Below are positions 46,123 to 54,382 of a DNA stretch of 64,000 bases, in pieces; within the stretch, counting starts at the first letter, position 1, and each line of letters begins with the position of its first letter. Below the pieces are notes generated by a model. That model was given only the letters and a program-made list of their open reading frames with translations. It ran no database searches and was not told where the DNA came from. This DNA is from Staphylococcus pettenkoferi (GTDB lineage Bacteria; Bacillota; Bacilli; Staphylococcales; Staphylococcaceae). Location of the stretch: NCBI RefSeq assembly GCF_026659735.1, contig NZ_JANSKK010000012.1, forward strand, positions 1 to 64,000, written 5' to 3'. The translations under genes were made by a program, and so were the position numbers.

Positions 46123-46132
46123 TGTATATACA
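46123..46132. promoter_or_regulatory. Downstream PmtR operator candidate
   Basis: TGTATATACA, identical in core to 46022-46031, immediately after the -10 and 21 bases before the pmtR ATG. Confidence 0.7.
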
Positions 46133-46152
46133 GTTGATAGGGGAGGACGTTC

Positions 46153-46530
46153 ATGAAAATACTTTTAAAAAATAATAGTGAACAGCCGATTTACGAACAG
46201 ATAAAACAACAAGTGAAAGAGAACATCCTTAAGGGAATCGTTGCACCTGGGGAACATCTTCCTTCTATGCGTGAGCTCGCTCAAGATTTAAGTGTCAGTG
46301 TCATTACAACGAAGCGTGCTTATGAAGATCTTGAGAAAGATGGCTTTGTCTATACCATTCGAGGTAAGGGCACTTTCGTCAAAGAACAAGATAGTAATAT
46401 CTTGAAAGAGAAGCAATTTATAGTTATCGAATCCTACGCGAAATCAATGGCGAAAGAAGCCAAGACAATTGGCATGTCATTATCCGAATTAGTAGACATC
46501 CTATCACTCATCTATGAGGAGGAAGAATGA
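46153..46530 (+). CDS. pmtR: GntR-family (YtrA-type) repressor PmtR
   Basis: A 125-residue regulator with a GntR winged helix (residues ~10-78; PIYEQIKQQVKENIL, then LPSMRELAQDLSVSVITTKRAYEDLE) and the short C-terminal tail typical of the YtrA branch. In S. aureus PmtR represses the pmt operon and is released by phenol-soluble modulins. GGGGAGGACGTTC lies before the ATG. Its stop overlaps the pmtA start. It is the first gene of the exporter operon. Confidence 0.92.
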   Translation: MKILLKNNSEQPIYEQIKQQVKENILKGIVAPGEHLPSMRELAQDLSVSVITTKRAYEDLEKDGFVYTIRGKGTFVKEQDSNILKEKQFIVIESYAKSMAKEAKTIGMSLSELVDILSLIYEEEE

Positions 46531-47435
46531 TGAATGCGATTGAGTTAAATAATGTGAGCTATAAGACGAAACGCTTTCAGCTAGACGATATCTCATTTAA
46601 TGTACCTCAAGGATTTGTCACTGGTTTCATTGGGGCGAACGGATCAGGTAAGACAACAATTATTCGCTTAATCATGGATCTCTTACAAGCAGATAAAGGT
46701 TCTATTCGTTTGTTTGGCAAATCGATGAATATGGATGAAGTAGGGATTAAAGAAAAAATCGGATTTGTCTACTCTGAACTCTATTTGAACGATAAGTGGA
46801 CGATTAAAAAAGCTGAAAAAATGATTGCACCATTTTATAAAAAGTGGAATCACGATACCTTCTATGATTATTTAAATAAATTCGGTTTACCCTACAAAGC
46901 GAAAATTAAGACCTTGTCTACTGGAATGAAGATGAAGCTAAACATTGCTTTCGCATTCAGTCATGATGCTGAATTATTCATTCTTGATGAGCCAACAGCC
47001 GGCCTTGATCCCATCGTTCGGAATGAAGTCTTAGATTTAATTCAGAAAGAATTGATTAACGAGAATAAGACAGTCTTGCTTTCTACGCACATTATTTCAG
47101 ACTTAGAAAAGATTGCCGATTACTTAGTTTATCTCAAAGATGGTCATATCATCTTGGATAATTACTTAGATGAAATTATTCAGAATTACAAGATTGTGCG
47201 CGGACCTAACGATTTGCTTGATGATGAACTTAAAGATTTAACTATCTTCTATGAAGACAATAAGACAGGATTTACAGCATTAACTAAAGAACATCAAGTG
47301 TTTGAAGAACTGTTTGGTAATCAAGTGATGGTAAGTAATCCAACAATCGAGGAACTCATGATTTATTTAGGTAAAGGTCATAGAGAAGGGAGCCACAGTT
47401 CTCATCAAAGTCAAGACGAGGTGGCTTTTGAATGA
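46527..47435 (+). CDS. pmtA: PSM exporter ATPase PmtA
   Basis: ABC ATPase of 302 residues: Walker A GANGSGKTT near residue 36, signature LSTGMKMKLNIA, Walker B LFILDEPTAGLDP. It pairs with PmtB-type membrane subunits to export phenol-soluble modulins and delta-toxin. Its start overlaps the pmtR stop, and its stop overlaps the first permease gene by four bases. The C-terminal ~90 residues are specific to this subfamily. Confidence 0.93.
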   Translation: MMNAIELNNVSYKTKRFQLDDISFNVPQGFVTGFIGANGSGKTTIIRLIMDLLQADKGSIRLFGKSMNMDEVGIKEKIGFVYSELYLNDKWTIKKAEKMIAPFYKKWNHDTFYDYLNKFGLPYKAKIKTLSTGMKMKLNIAFAFSHDAELFILDEPTAGLDPIVRNEVLDLIQKELINENKTVLLSTHIISDLEKIADYLVYLKDGHIILDNYLDEIIQNYKIVRGPNDLLDDELKDLTIFYEDNKTGFTALTKEHQVFEELFGNQVMVSNPTIEELMIYLGKGHREGSHSSHQSQDEVAFE

Positions 47436-48115
47436 AACAACTCTTACTGAGAAATATCAAACTAAGAAAAACTACGTTATTAGTATATATTTTGCTAATA
47501 GCTATTTCGCCTTTACAATGCCTAATTCCAACTGGAAGTAACTTAGGAAAGTGGATTATAGGAATCTTAGCAACGCTACTATTAGCAATTATTATCAAGG
47601 ATTCAGCACACTTGTTCCGTTTTCATAGTAAATTAGGCAAAGATTCGTACTATTACCAAGCAAGTTTACCAGTAAGCAAATTTTCTTTGCTCAATGCTAA
47701 CTTAGTTACGATGCTGATTTTTACTGCTTTAGGGTGTTTAGTTCTTTTGGTTTATCAGCCTACAACGAGTTTACCAGATGCAGATCTAGGGACTATAAAT
47801 TGGATTGCTACTTATATTACATTTAATTTCTTAGCGATGCCTATTGCATTTAAGCGATACACAGAAGTTAAATCTGATAATGTAAACTATATCTTTTACT
47901 TAATTTTAATGTATATAATTATTCCAATAATATTTATAATTATTTCTTTGGTAATTACTGCAATCTTTATTATAACTCATGTGTTATCTGGCTCAGTAGC
48001 AGACGAATATATAGATGAAATATCTATATTAATTGATATAGGCGGCTTAACAATCAGTACGATATGGCTTTTAATCAACTACTACATTCAAAGTAAGAAA
48101 GTCAGAAACAAATAA
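47432..48115 (+). CDS. pmtB: PSM exporter permease PmtB, copy 1
   Basis: A 227-residue membrane protein with about six hydrophobic segments. The N terminus MKQLLLRNIKLRKTTLLVY and the motif IKDSAHLFRFHSKLGKDSYYY identify it as PmtB-like. The same motif order recurs in the next gene (IKDSAHIFRVHHKLGEQAYW). It overlaps pmtA by four bases. It should form the membrane part of a transporter with PmtA. Confidence 0.9.
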   Translation: MKQLLLRNIKLRKTTLLVYILLIAISPLQCLIPTGSNLGKWIIGILATLLLAIIIKDSAHLFRFHSKLGKDSYYYQASLPVSKFSLLNANLVTMLIFTALGCLVLLVYQPTTSLPDADLGTINWIATYITFNFLAMPIAFKRYTEVKSDNVNYIFYLILMYIIIPIIFIIISLVITAIFIITHVLSGSVADEYIDEISILIDIGGLTISTIWLLINYYIQSKKVRNK

Positions 48116-48135
48116 TATGAGAGGAGTGACCCTCC

Positions 48136-48798
48136 ATGAAAAGTTTAGTCATCCGAAATTTGCAACTGCGTCAGACCACCATAATAATTTATTTAGTTTT
48201 AGCACTCCTCTCACCATTACAACTTTTAATTAGATATAAATTAGTTTATTCAATTTCTGAACTGATATTCCCATTTTTGGTAGTCATATTTTACTTCCTA
48301 TCCATCAAAGATTCAGCCCATATATTTAGAGTACATCATAAGTTAGGTGAACAAGCATATTGGTTTTTTGGAAGCTTACCACTATCCAAGAAACAAATGT
48401 TGAATGCGAACTATATTACAATGTTGATTTTTACACTAGGTGGAGCGATTGTATTAGGACTTTATTCTATTCCGCTTTCTGTAATGAATGGAATGAATTG
48501 GACTTATGCTATTCCACTAGTATATGTAGCTGTAAACTTCTTCACCATACCATGCGTGTTTAGAAGATATACCGAAGTGAAACAAGAACGAATAACTTAT
48601 TTATTCCATATATTAGCTATGTGCTTGCTACTGCCATTAGCAATTACAATGATTTACCTCGGTATACGCGTATTTATTCTTGGACACCTGGATAACTACA
48701 TTAACGTCTTTAATCCGTGGTTTAACTCAGGATATCTCATAGTCAGCGCTGTAATGTTGATTATTAATTATTTTATCCAACTTAAAAAAGTAAGTTAA
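48136..48798 (+). CDS. PmtB paralogue (tandem second permease)
   Basis: A 220-residue permease clearly related to the preceding PmtB. Shared features are the N terminus (RNLQLRQTT...SPLQLLI), the KDSAHIFRVHHKLGEQ motif, the LPLSKKQMLNANYITMLIF block and FRRYTEVKQERITY. GAGAGGAGTGACCCTCC lies before the ATG, 20 bases after pmtB. S. aureus has a single pmtB at this place. The copies are diverged, so the duplication is old; a heterodimeric permease is possible. No frameshift or stop disrupts it. Confidence 0.85.
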   Translation: MKSLVIRNLQLRQTTIIIYLVLALLSPLQLLIRYKLVYSISELIFPFLVVIFYFLSIKDSAHIFRVHHKLGEQAYWFFGSLPLSKKQMLNANYITMLIFTLGGAIVLGLYSIPLSVMNGMNWTYAIPLVYVAVNFFTIPCVFRRYTEVKQERITYLFHILAMCLLLPLAITMIYLGIRVFILGHLDNYINVFNPWFNSGYLIVSAVMLIINYFIQLKKVS

Positions 48799-48810
48799 AG
48801 GAGGAATTAG

Positions 48811-49683
48811 ATGCAATTACAAGAAGTAACTAAGACATATAATGATAATACTGTCTTAGATAAGATTGACTTTGACTTCGGTAAAAGTCAGATTGTCGGT
48901 TTAATTGGTAAAAACGGTGTGGGTAAAACAACACTAATGAAAATTATGAACGGTAATATTGCGAATTATCAAGGTAAAGTAGATTTAGGTAAAAATCATA
49001 ATATGGGTTATTTAATTGAAAATCCTAAGCTTTATGACAATAAAACAGGCCTAAACAACTTGAAACAATTCGCTCAAGTATTAGGTAAAGGTTTCGACAA
49101 AGGATATACAGACAAAATTATCGATGCATTCGGTATGCGACCTTATATGAATAAAAAGGTTAAAAAATACTCCATGGGTATGAAACAAAAGCTCGCTATC
49201 GCTGTTTCTCTCATGAGTAAACCGAAGTTCCTTATCTTGGACGAACCTACAAACGGTATGGACCCGGATGGTTCAATCGATGTGCTTAAGACCATCCAAT
49301 CTTTAGTACAAGATCTCGGCATGAAAATCTTAATTTCAAGTCACAAATTAGAAGATATTGAATTAATTTGTGATCGTGCTGTGTTCTTAAGAAATGGTCA
49401 CTTTGTGCAAGACGTAGATATGTCAGAAGGAGCACCATCAGATAGTACCGTGCTTACTCTAAATCCAGACGAATTTGGAACGGCGCTTGAATTATTAACT
49501 GAGAAGTTCAATGTTATGCAATCTCATAAAGAAAGTGGAGAAATTATTCTTAAAGCTCAAAAAGATTACAAACCACTTCTTAAAGCTTTAGCATCTAAAG
49601 ATATTTATCCAAAATACATTGAAACACGTAAAAGTTCTCTACGTGATACTTACTTTAGTATTAATCAGAGAGGTGATAAATAA
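48811..49683 (+). CDS. pmtC: PSM exporter ATPase PmtC
   Basis: Second ABC ATPase of the operon, 290 residues: Walker A GKNGVGKTT near residue 34, signature YSMGMKQKLAIA, Walker B FLILDEPTNGMDP. AAAGGAGGAATTAG precedes the ATG. It ends immediately before pmtD, whose ATG overlaps the stop (TAATG). In S. aureus PmtC works with PmtD, and both halves are needed for export. Confidence 0.93.
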   Translation: MQLQEVTKTYNDNTVLDKIDFDFGKSQIVGLIGKNGVGKTTLMKIMNGNIANYQGKVDLGKNHNMGYLIENPKLYDNKTGLNNLKQFAQVLGKGFDKGYTDKIIDAFGMRPYMNKKVKKYSMGMKQKLAIAVSLMSKPKFLILDEPTNGMDPDGSIDVLKTIQSLVQDLGMKILISSHKLEDIELICDRAVFLRNGHFVQDVDMSEGAPSDSTVLTLNPDEFGTALELLTEKFNVMQSHKESGEIILKAQKDYKPLLKALASKDIYPKYIETRKSSLRDTYFSINQRGDK

Positions 49684-50411
49684 TGAATCCATTACAATTA
49701 GTTAAATATGATTTGTATAGCATAATTAAAAGTCCGTTAACATATTTTGCACTAATTTTAGCTATCTTACCTCAGATTGGTATCACTTACATGTTTGTTC
49801 ATCAGAATGATTCAGTACCATCTGGTGCTATCATTGGTATGGCAGCTTGGTTCTTTACAGTCACTGGATTATTATTCGTCATCAAAACGATTACACGTGA
49901 TTTATCTCAAGGTACGATTCAGCTCTACATGAACAAGACAAAGAACAGAATCGGTTATATTATTGCTAAGACAATTTCTATAGTATTAATCGCTGTGCTA
50001 TTCATGTTAATCTTGACTATTTACACTCAAATCGTACAAGCTTGTGTTGATACTGATTCAATCAAAACACATAAATACTTTGATTATTTATGGTTTATCA
50101 TCCTAACTTACTTATTCTATGGTCTATTTTTATTCCTAATTGCTTTAATTGTGCCAAAACCAGCATTGATTTTCACATTAGGAATCTTCTTAATTATCAT
50201 CGTTCCTGTTGCAGATTCATTCTTACCAATGATTCCGCATTTCGGTGATAAAATCAAAGATGCACTTAAATATATACCATTTGGTTATATTCCTGAAAAA
50301 ACGCAAGGAACAGACCAAACATTCTCAAACTGGCAATGGTTTATTACGCCAGCGTCAATCGTAGTACTCTTTGTGATCAACTTATTCTACGGTGCTAAAA
50401 AAGATATCTAA
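49683..50411 (+). CDS. pmtD: PSM exporter permease PmtD
   Basis: A 242-residue ABC-2-type permease with about six hydrophobic segments. The block VIKTITRDLSQGTIQLYMNKTKNR is typical of ABC-2 exporters. It forms the membrane partner of PmtC. The gene is the last of the pmt operon, followed by a hairpin at 50420-50455. Confidence 0.92.
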   Translation: MNPLQLVKYDLYSIIKSPLTYFALILAILPQIGITYMFVHQNDSVPSGAIIGMAAWFFTVTGLLFVIKTITRDLSQGTIQLYMNKTKNRIGYIIAKTISIVLIAVLFMLILTIYTQIVQACVDTDSIKTHKYFDYLWFIILTYLFYGLFLFLIALIVPKPALIFTLGIFLIIIVPVADSFLPMIPHFGDKIKDALKYIPFGYIPEKTQGTDQTFSNWQWFITPASIVVLFVINLFYGAKKDI

Positions 50412-50419
50412 TAAGACAT

Positions 50420-50455
50420 GTGGGTATAGGTGAATATTCATCTATATCCACTTTA
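50420..50455 (+). terminator. Terminator of the pmt operon
   Basis: GTGGGTATAGGTGAA (50420-50434) pairs with TTCATCTATATCCAC (50437-50451), followed by TTTACTT. Confidence 0.7.
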
Positions 50456-50604
50456 CTTATGTTAAATATCCCTTGAAATGGGATGCATCTCGCATGCGCG
50501 TATGCTATATTTAAAGAAATAATATAATTTATTTGTCTTTAAAGATACATAATTTTAACGTTTTGTTATTTTAAAAATATTCCTAGTAAGTGGCGGTTTT
50601 AACT

Positions 50605-51165
50605 ATGGATAAGATTACTTTTCTCAACGAACTCGAACAGGAACTTCACCGTTTATCTAAATATAAGCGGGATTTAAAAATGTTCGAGTATGAACGATAT
50701 TTTTACGAAGAAGAACAAAAAGGAAAAAATGAATATCAGATCGTAGGGGAGTTACCTGCTCCTAAGCAAATCGCTAAAGATATTATGGTCAACGACGATT
50801 TGAAGAAAGCTGAATTTGAACCTACGATGAAGAATGTAATGCGTGCACTTTCTACATCCTTTAGTGTGAGTTTGCTATCATCAATCATTCTGCTCATACC
50901 TATAGTCATAATTGCAATTCTTTTTATTGGTTTACTTGTGATCGGATGCGGCTTTATTGTGACACCCCTTATTCTATTGCTGAATGGAGTAATGAATGAT
51001 AACTTCAGCATGGCCTTAAGTAACTATCTCTTCACCTTTGCATATGTAGGAATAGGGTTGATGATTATTTCTGTCGTCCTAAGTCTGACGCATATACTTT
51101 ATCGTCTAATTATTAAATATTTACGGTGGAATAACGATAAGATGAAAAGGAGAGCCTTGATATGA
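50605..51165 (+). CDS. DUF1700-like membrane protein
   Basis: About 186 residues. The cytoplasmic N terminus (MDKITFLNELEQELHRL, then YFYEEEQKGKNEYQIVGELPAP) is the HAAS/DUF1700 pattern. Two or three hydrophobic segments follow (residues ~85-160). I start at ATG 50605; a GTG at 50590 would add five residues and neither has a clear ribosome site. It overlaps the next gene by four bases. DUF1700 and DUF4097 pairs are usually envelope-stress or adhesin-like modules, often with a PadR regulator, which is absent here. Confidence 0.75.
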   Translation: MDKITFLNELEQELHRLSKYKRDLKMFEYERYFYEEEQKGKNEYQIVGELPAPKQIAKDIMVNDDLKKAEFEPTMKNVMRALSTSFSVSLLSSIILLIPIVIIAILFIGLLVIGCGFIVTPLILLLNGVMNDNFSMALSNYLFTFAYVGIGLMIISVVLSLTHILYRLIIKYLRWNNDKMKRRALI

Positions 51166-52019
51166 AAAGATTATTCATCATTGGATTAAGCCTTTTTATC
51201 GTTTGTTTTATAGCTGCTACACTTGTTTGGTTTGGCTTTGAACATAAAAAGTTTAAAGTTAACGAATATCAAAAAACGTTTCATCAAGATGTCGAGGATC
51301 TTACGGTTAATTTGAAATCCCAAGTAAGACAAGACGTGACGATTAAGAAAGGAAAACAATTTGCCATTCATTATAAAGGTAAAAGATATATTCGTCATAC
51401 ACATTCAAACAATCATTTAACAATTAGTGAGAAGGTAAATAAGAAAGATCGTTATGGTATGAACTTCAATCCATTTCGACTTAAGAAAGATAGTTTAGTT
51501 ATAACAGTTCCTCCTAAAAAGCTAAGTTCCTTAAAGATACATAATGTTGATGGTGAACTTACAATTAAAGATATTGCTACTAAATCTTTAAATTTGGAAT
51601 CAACAGAATATAGTAATCCTAAACTCAACATAAAAGATTCTAAGATTGAAAGACTTAAGTATTTAACCACGCGATTAAGAGCTCACATTAGTAATTGCGA
51701 AATACTCGGTGGCAAGCTCAAGACAGATGAGGGCAAACTTAATCTGCATAAGACATTATTAAAAGATGTAGCAGTGATTAATCATGAAAATGATATTAAT
51801 CTCGCGGATATGCAGCCATTGTGTAACTTTAAAGCATCTTCAGATCATGGTGATATTTATTTAAATTATCAACATAAACCGAAAGATACTTCCTTAAAGC
51901 TTAATCCTATATTTGGTAAAGAACACCTTGATAATCCATATTTCAAAGATTACAGGGTAGGAAATGGAAACAACAAAATCGAGCTGTATACGTATTACGG
52001 AGATATTTATATTAAATAA
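51162..52019 (+). CDS. DUF4097-like putative adhesin domain protein
   Basis: About 285 residues: one N-terminal membrane helix (LFIIGLSLFIVCFIAATLVWF) and then a beta-rich extracytoplasmic domain. Repeating strand motifs such as LSSLKIHNVDGELTIKDI and KFKASSDHGDIYLNY are typical of the DUF4097 beta-helix/solenoid fold. GGAGAGCCTTGAT precedes the ATG, which overlaps the DUF1700-like stop. The two probably form a membrane-surface pair. The function is unknown. Confidence 0.75.
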   Translation: MKRLFIIGLSLFIVCFIAATLVWFGFEHKKFKVNEYQKTFHQDVEDLTVNLKSQVRQDVTIKKGKQFAIHYKGKRYIRHTHSNNHLTISEKVNKKDRYGMNFNPFRLKKDSLVITVPPKKLSSLKIHNVDGELTIKDIATKSLNLESTEYSNPKLNIKDSKIERLKYLTTRLRAHISNCEILGGKLKTDEGKLNLHKTLLKDVAVINHENDINLADMQPLCNFKASSDHGDIYLNYQHKPKDTSLKLNPIFGKEHLDNPYFKDYRVGNGNNKIELYTYYGDIYIK

Positions 52020-52023
52020 GATG

Positions 52024-52080
52024 AAAGTCCGAGTAAGGAGAAGAATCATAAAGATTTCTTTCCTTAACTCGGGCTTTCTT
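52024..52080. terminator. Bidirectional terminator
   Basis: AAAGTCCGAGTAAGGA pairs with TCCTTAACTCGGGCTTT with small bulges, between the convergent DUF4097 and C45-like genes. Confidence 0.75.
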
Positions 52081-53120
52081 TAGTGCGTCGCAAAAGTGAG
52101 ATTTGTATCAATTGAACCCTTAAGAGGAGATAAATTTATGTCCTCTCCGTTTAACCAATCCCTAAAGTTAAAAACACGAGGCGTATCATTTTCACCTAAA
52201 GTAATCCAAGATTCTAAAGATTGAGGCTTATAGAGAACAGTATGAATGGTGCCTGACCAACTTTTAAATAACTTACTATAAATGCCATATTGCGGATCAT
52301 TAAATAACTGGAAGGCATCATCTGGTTTCAAACCATGAGAAGTATGTTTCAACACTTGATGTAAGCGCGCTTTCGATTCTTTCGTATAATTACGATTCTC
52401 ATGAGTCAGTAGTTTAAAATGATTGGTACACGTTCTGTCATAACGTACTTCAATTGAACGTGGCGAAACTTCGATGATGGCATGGTTAAGGTGTTTATCC
52501 ATAACGATATAGCTAAATGAACTACGATGCGGTATTTCTTTAAGAAATTGAATCGCTTCAGGTACATCTTTACAATACTGAAGAACAAGTCGACCAATCA
52601 TATAACAAACGAAGCCGTTCTTAGGTTTCTTTCGATGCATGAAGTTGTATCCCATCACTAAGCCTGCTTCGTTCATACCATCCATGCGTCCAGTAATTCT
52701 TGATGTAGGGCCGATTTGAGCGAGCCCACCATCGTTAGGTTGAAAAAGTAAATAGCGCCCATCGTATGTAGCGGGATGATAATCATAATTTCTTAATAAA
52801 TAATCATCACCGATATAAACGGTACAGCCACTATCTTTCAAATCGGTGAAACGATAGTGCGCGAAATTAAGAAGCATTTGTCGGGTTGGCAAGTTTAATA
52901 CGTCTTGCATGCCTCGAAGTTCCTCCCATATTTGAGGCGCATAAGTTTGAAAGATTTGGTATGTTTCATTGATATCGATATCGAATCTTGGTGTACGTTT
53001 ACGCCATTCTTTTTCGCGATTCTTTAAAATTTCTGTAGTTTGCAACCACTTAGCGGTTTCTACACCTAAGTCATAATGTGATCCTTTAAACGTCATAATT
53101 TCAGATGAGACCTGTTGCAC
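52080..53120 (-). CDS. C45-like Ntn-hydrolase (acyltransferase/choloylglycine hydrolase-like)
   Basis: About 346 residues. The putative nucleophile cysteine is internal, in KDSGCTVYIGDDYLLRNYDYHP, and is followed by GRMDGMNEAGLVMGYNFMH. These match the Ntn-fold C45 family related to penicillin-V acylase and isopenicillin N acyltransferase-like proteins. The cysteine is about 120 residues in, so autocatalytic cleavage or a non-cleaved variant must be assumed. I start at GTG 53120 because GAGG lies eight bases upstream; TTG 53126 is too close. No substrate can be assigned. Confidence 0.75.
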   Translation of the reverse strand: MQQVSSEIMTFKGSHYDLGVETAKWLQTTEILKNREKEWRKRTPRFDIDINETYQIFQTYAPQIWEELRGMQDVLNLPTRQMLLNFAHYRFTDLKDSGCTVYIGDDYLLRNYDYHPATYDGRYLLFQPNDGGLAQIGPTSRITGRMDGMNEAGLVMGYNFMHRKKPKNGFVCYMIGRLVLQYCKDVPEAIQFLKEIPHRSSFSYIVMDKHLNHAIIEVSPRSIEVRYDRTCTNHFKLLTHENRNYTKESKARLHQVLKHTSHGLKPDDAFQLFNDPQYGIYSKLFKSWSGTIHTVLYKPQSLESWITLGENDTPRVFNFRDWLNGEDINLSPLKGSIDTNLTFATH

Positions 53121-53126
53121 CGACAA

Positions 53127-53539
53127 AACCTCTTTCTTACAAAATTGTAATTATAGTGTAATTTGATATTAATGGTAAATTCTACAATCAGCCTTTAAAA
53201 TATACTCAAACTCAACAAAATGTGGGAGTGATGATTATTTACCGCACTATAGTTAATGTCCTCAAGAACTGGTGGGCAAGATAAAGCATTTGTTACTTTA
53301 GCTTACGACGTTAGTTCCACATGCTCACTGAAGACGTATAAATCATTTGCGGAATAGAATTCAACTTTGATAGTATCACAAGGTGTTTGAAGTGTCAGTC
53401 AATCTAACTTCTATTGAGTAATAGAGAAATATAATATCTTTTTGCATAATTGAGATGAGAAAGGGTATATATTTATTGATACTTCGAAATGTGCTATCAT
53501 AGTGATAGTGACGCAATATAAATACGAGGTGAACAAGAC
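53127..53539. other. Intergenic region with no supported gene
   Basis: About 410 bases. A 17-codon frame at 53231-53284 has a GGGAG only two bases before its ATG and no family resemblance. I see no confident hairpin or RNA. The last ~40 bases (TACGAGGTGAACAAGAC) are the leader of the small membrane protein at 53540. Confidence 0.4.
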
Positions 53540-53710
53540 ATGTGGAATTTTATCAAAGGTTTATTTAAATTTACATTCGGCACAATTTTAACACTTTCTT
53601 TACTTGCAGGTGTTGGTGCTGTAGTTTTCGCTTTTGTATTCAAAAAAGACTTTGAAGACATCGAAAACAAAACGAAACAAATCGTTTCTGATATTGAAGC
53701 ACATGATTAA
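53540..53710 (+). CDS. Small membrane protein (56 aa)
   Basis: Starts MWNFIKGLFKFTFGTIL with one hydrophobic helix (about residues 8-32), then a charged helical tail (KKDFEDIENKTKQIVSDIEAHD). CGAGGTGAACAAGAC lies before the ATG. A strong terminator follows the stop. The composition is unlike a random frame and the gene is monocistronic, so I consider it real. It could be a regulatory micro-protein, but nothing shows which. Confidence 0.75.
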   Translation: MWNFIKGLFKFTFGTILTLSLLAGVGAVVFAFVFKKDFEDIENKTKQIVSDIEAHD

Positions 53711-53722
53711 TCATGTGAATGT

Positions 53723-53756
53723 AAACGGTTATAGCAAATGCTATAACCGTTTTTTT
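53723..53756. terminator. Terminator after the 56-residue gene
   Basis: AAACGGTTATAGC (53723-53735) pairs with GCTATAACCGTTT (53740-53752), followed by T residues. It may also serve the convergent yolD-like gene. Confidence 0.9.
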
Positions 53757-53759
53757 ACG

Positions 53760-54167
53760 CTAATTAAGAAAATGCATAGCAGTAATATCTAATAAAGAGA
53801 AAGTGAGTGGTTCGTTGGAATGGTAATCGCGACCTTTCAAACTCATATTCAACATATCAATATGTGTAATATGCAGTTCGACGGTATGTAGAGCACCGGC
53901 TTGATAGTATTCCATTTGCACAGGTTGCTCATCATGCAAGGCTTGATGCATCTTGCAATTCAATTCATTCAACTGATCCTCTGATAATGTTGGACGCTGA
54001 ATCTTATCTTGATCAAGTATGTATTCATGAATACGTTCGAACTGTTCGGGTAAAGTAGCGAACGGTGCCCATTTGACCATACCTCGACCTTGTGGGATCT
54101 GAGAATCCAAGTATTCTCTAGGGATCTTGCGATAATCCGTCTCATCTTTATACTTATCAGGAATCAT
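53760..54167 (-). CDS. YolD-like protein
   Basis: About 135 residues. The conserved YolD pattern is present: GRGMVKWAPFATLPEQFERIHEY in the first third, then a beta-rich C-terminal part (MEYYQAGALHTVELHITHIDMLN). In many Firmicutes YolD is encoded with a Y-family DNA polymerase in an SOS-induced pair; no polymerase gene is adjacent here. I choose ATG 54167 with GGAGGTTACA upstream. A LexA-like palindrome lies 30 bases before the start. Confidence 0.8.
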   Translation of the reverse strand: MIPDKYKDETDYRKIPREYLDSQIPQGRGMVKWAPFATLPEQFERIHEYILDQDKIQRPTLSEDQLNELNCKMHQALHDEQPVQMEYYQAGALHTVELHITHIDMLNMSLKGRDYHSNEPLTFSLLDITAMHFLN

Positions 54168-54196
54168 TGTAACCTCCACCTTTCATTCAATATTAT

Positions 54197-54210
54197 AGAA
54201 CAAGCGTTCG
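54197..54210. promoter_or_regulatory. LexA-like (SOS) box upstream of the yolD-like gene
   Basis: AGAACAAGCGTTCG; on the minus strand CGAACGCTTGTTCT, which matches CGAAC-N4-GTTCG at all but the last base. Confidence 0.65.
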
Positions 54211-54382
54211 TATATCGCAAGTCTTTTCCTCTCAATTTCAGATAATTAATTTTACTCACAAAGAGCTAATTACCACTCTCGATAAACATCCCAGGCGAAT
54301 TCACCTCACTAAAAACATTTCAGTGTTAATTCAACCGGGTATTTATTAGAATGAAATTAACAATACATTGGAGGGTTCAATA

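Noticed and set aside
53231..53284. A 17-residue frame starting MIIYRTIV that might be another type I toxin
   Set aside because: The GGGAG is only two bases from the ATG, the peptide lacks a full membrane helix and no repeat or antisense promoter is seen.
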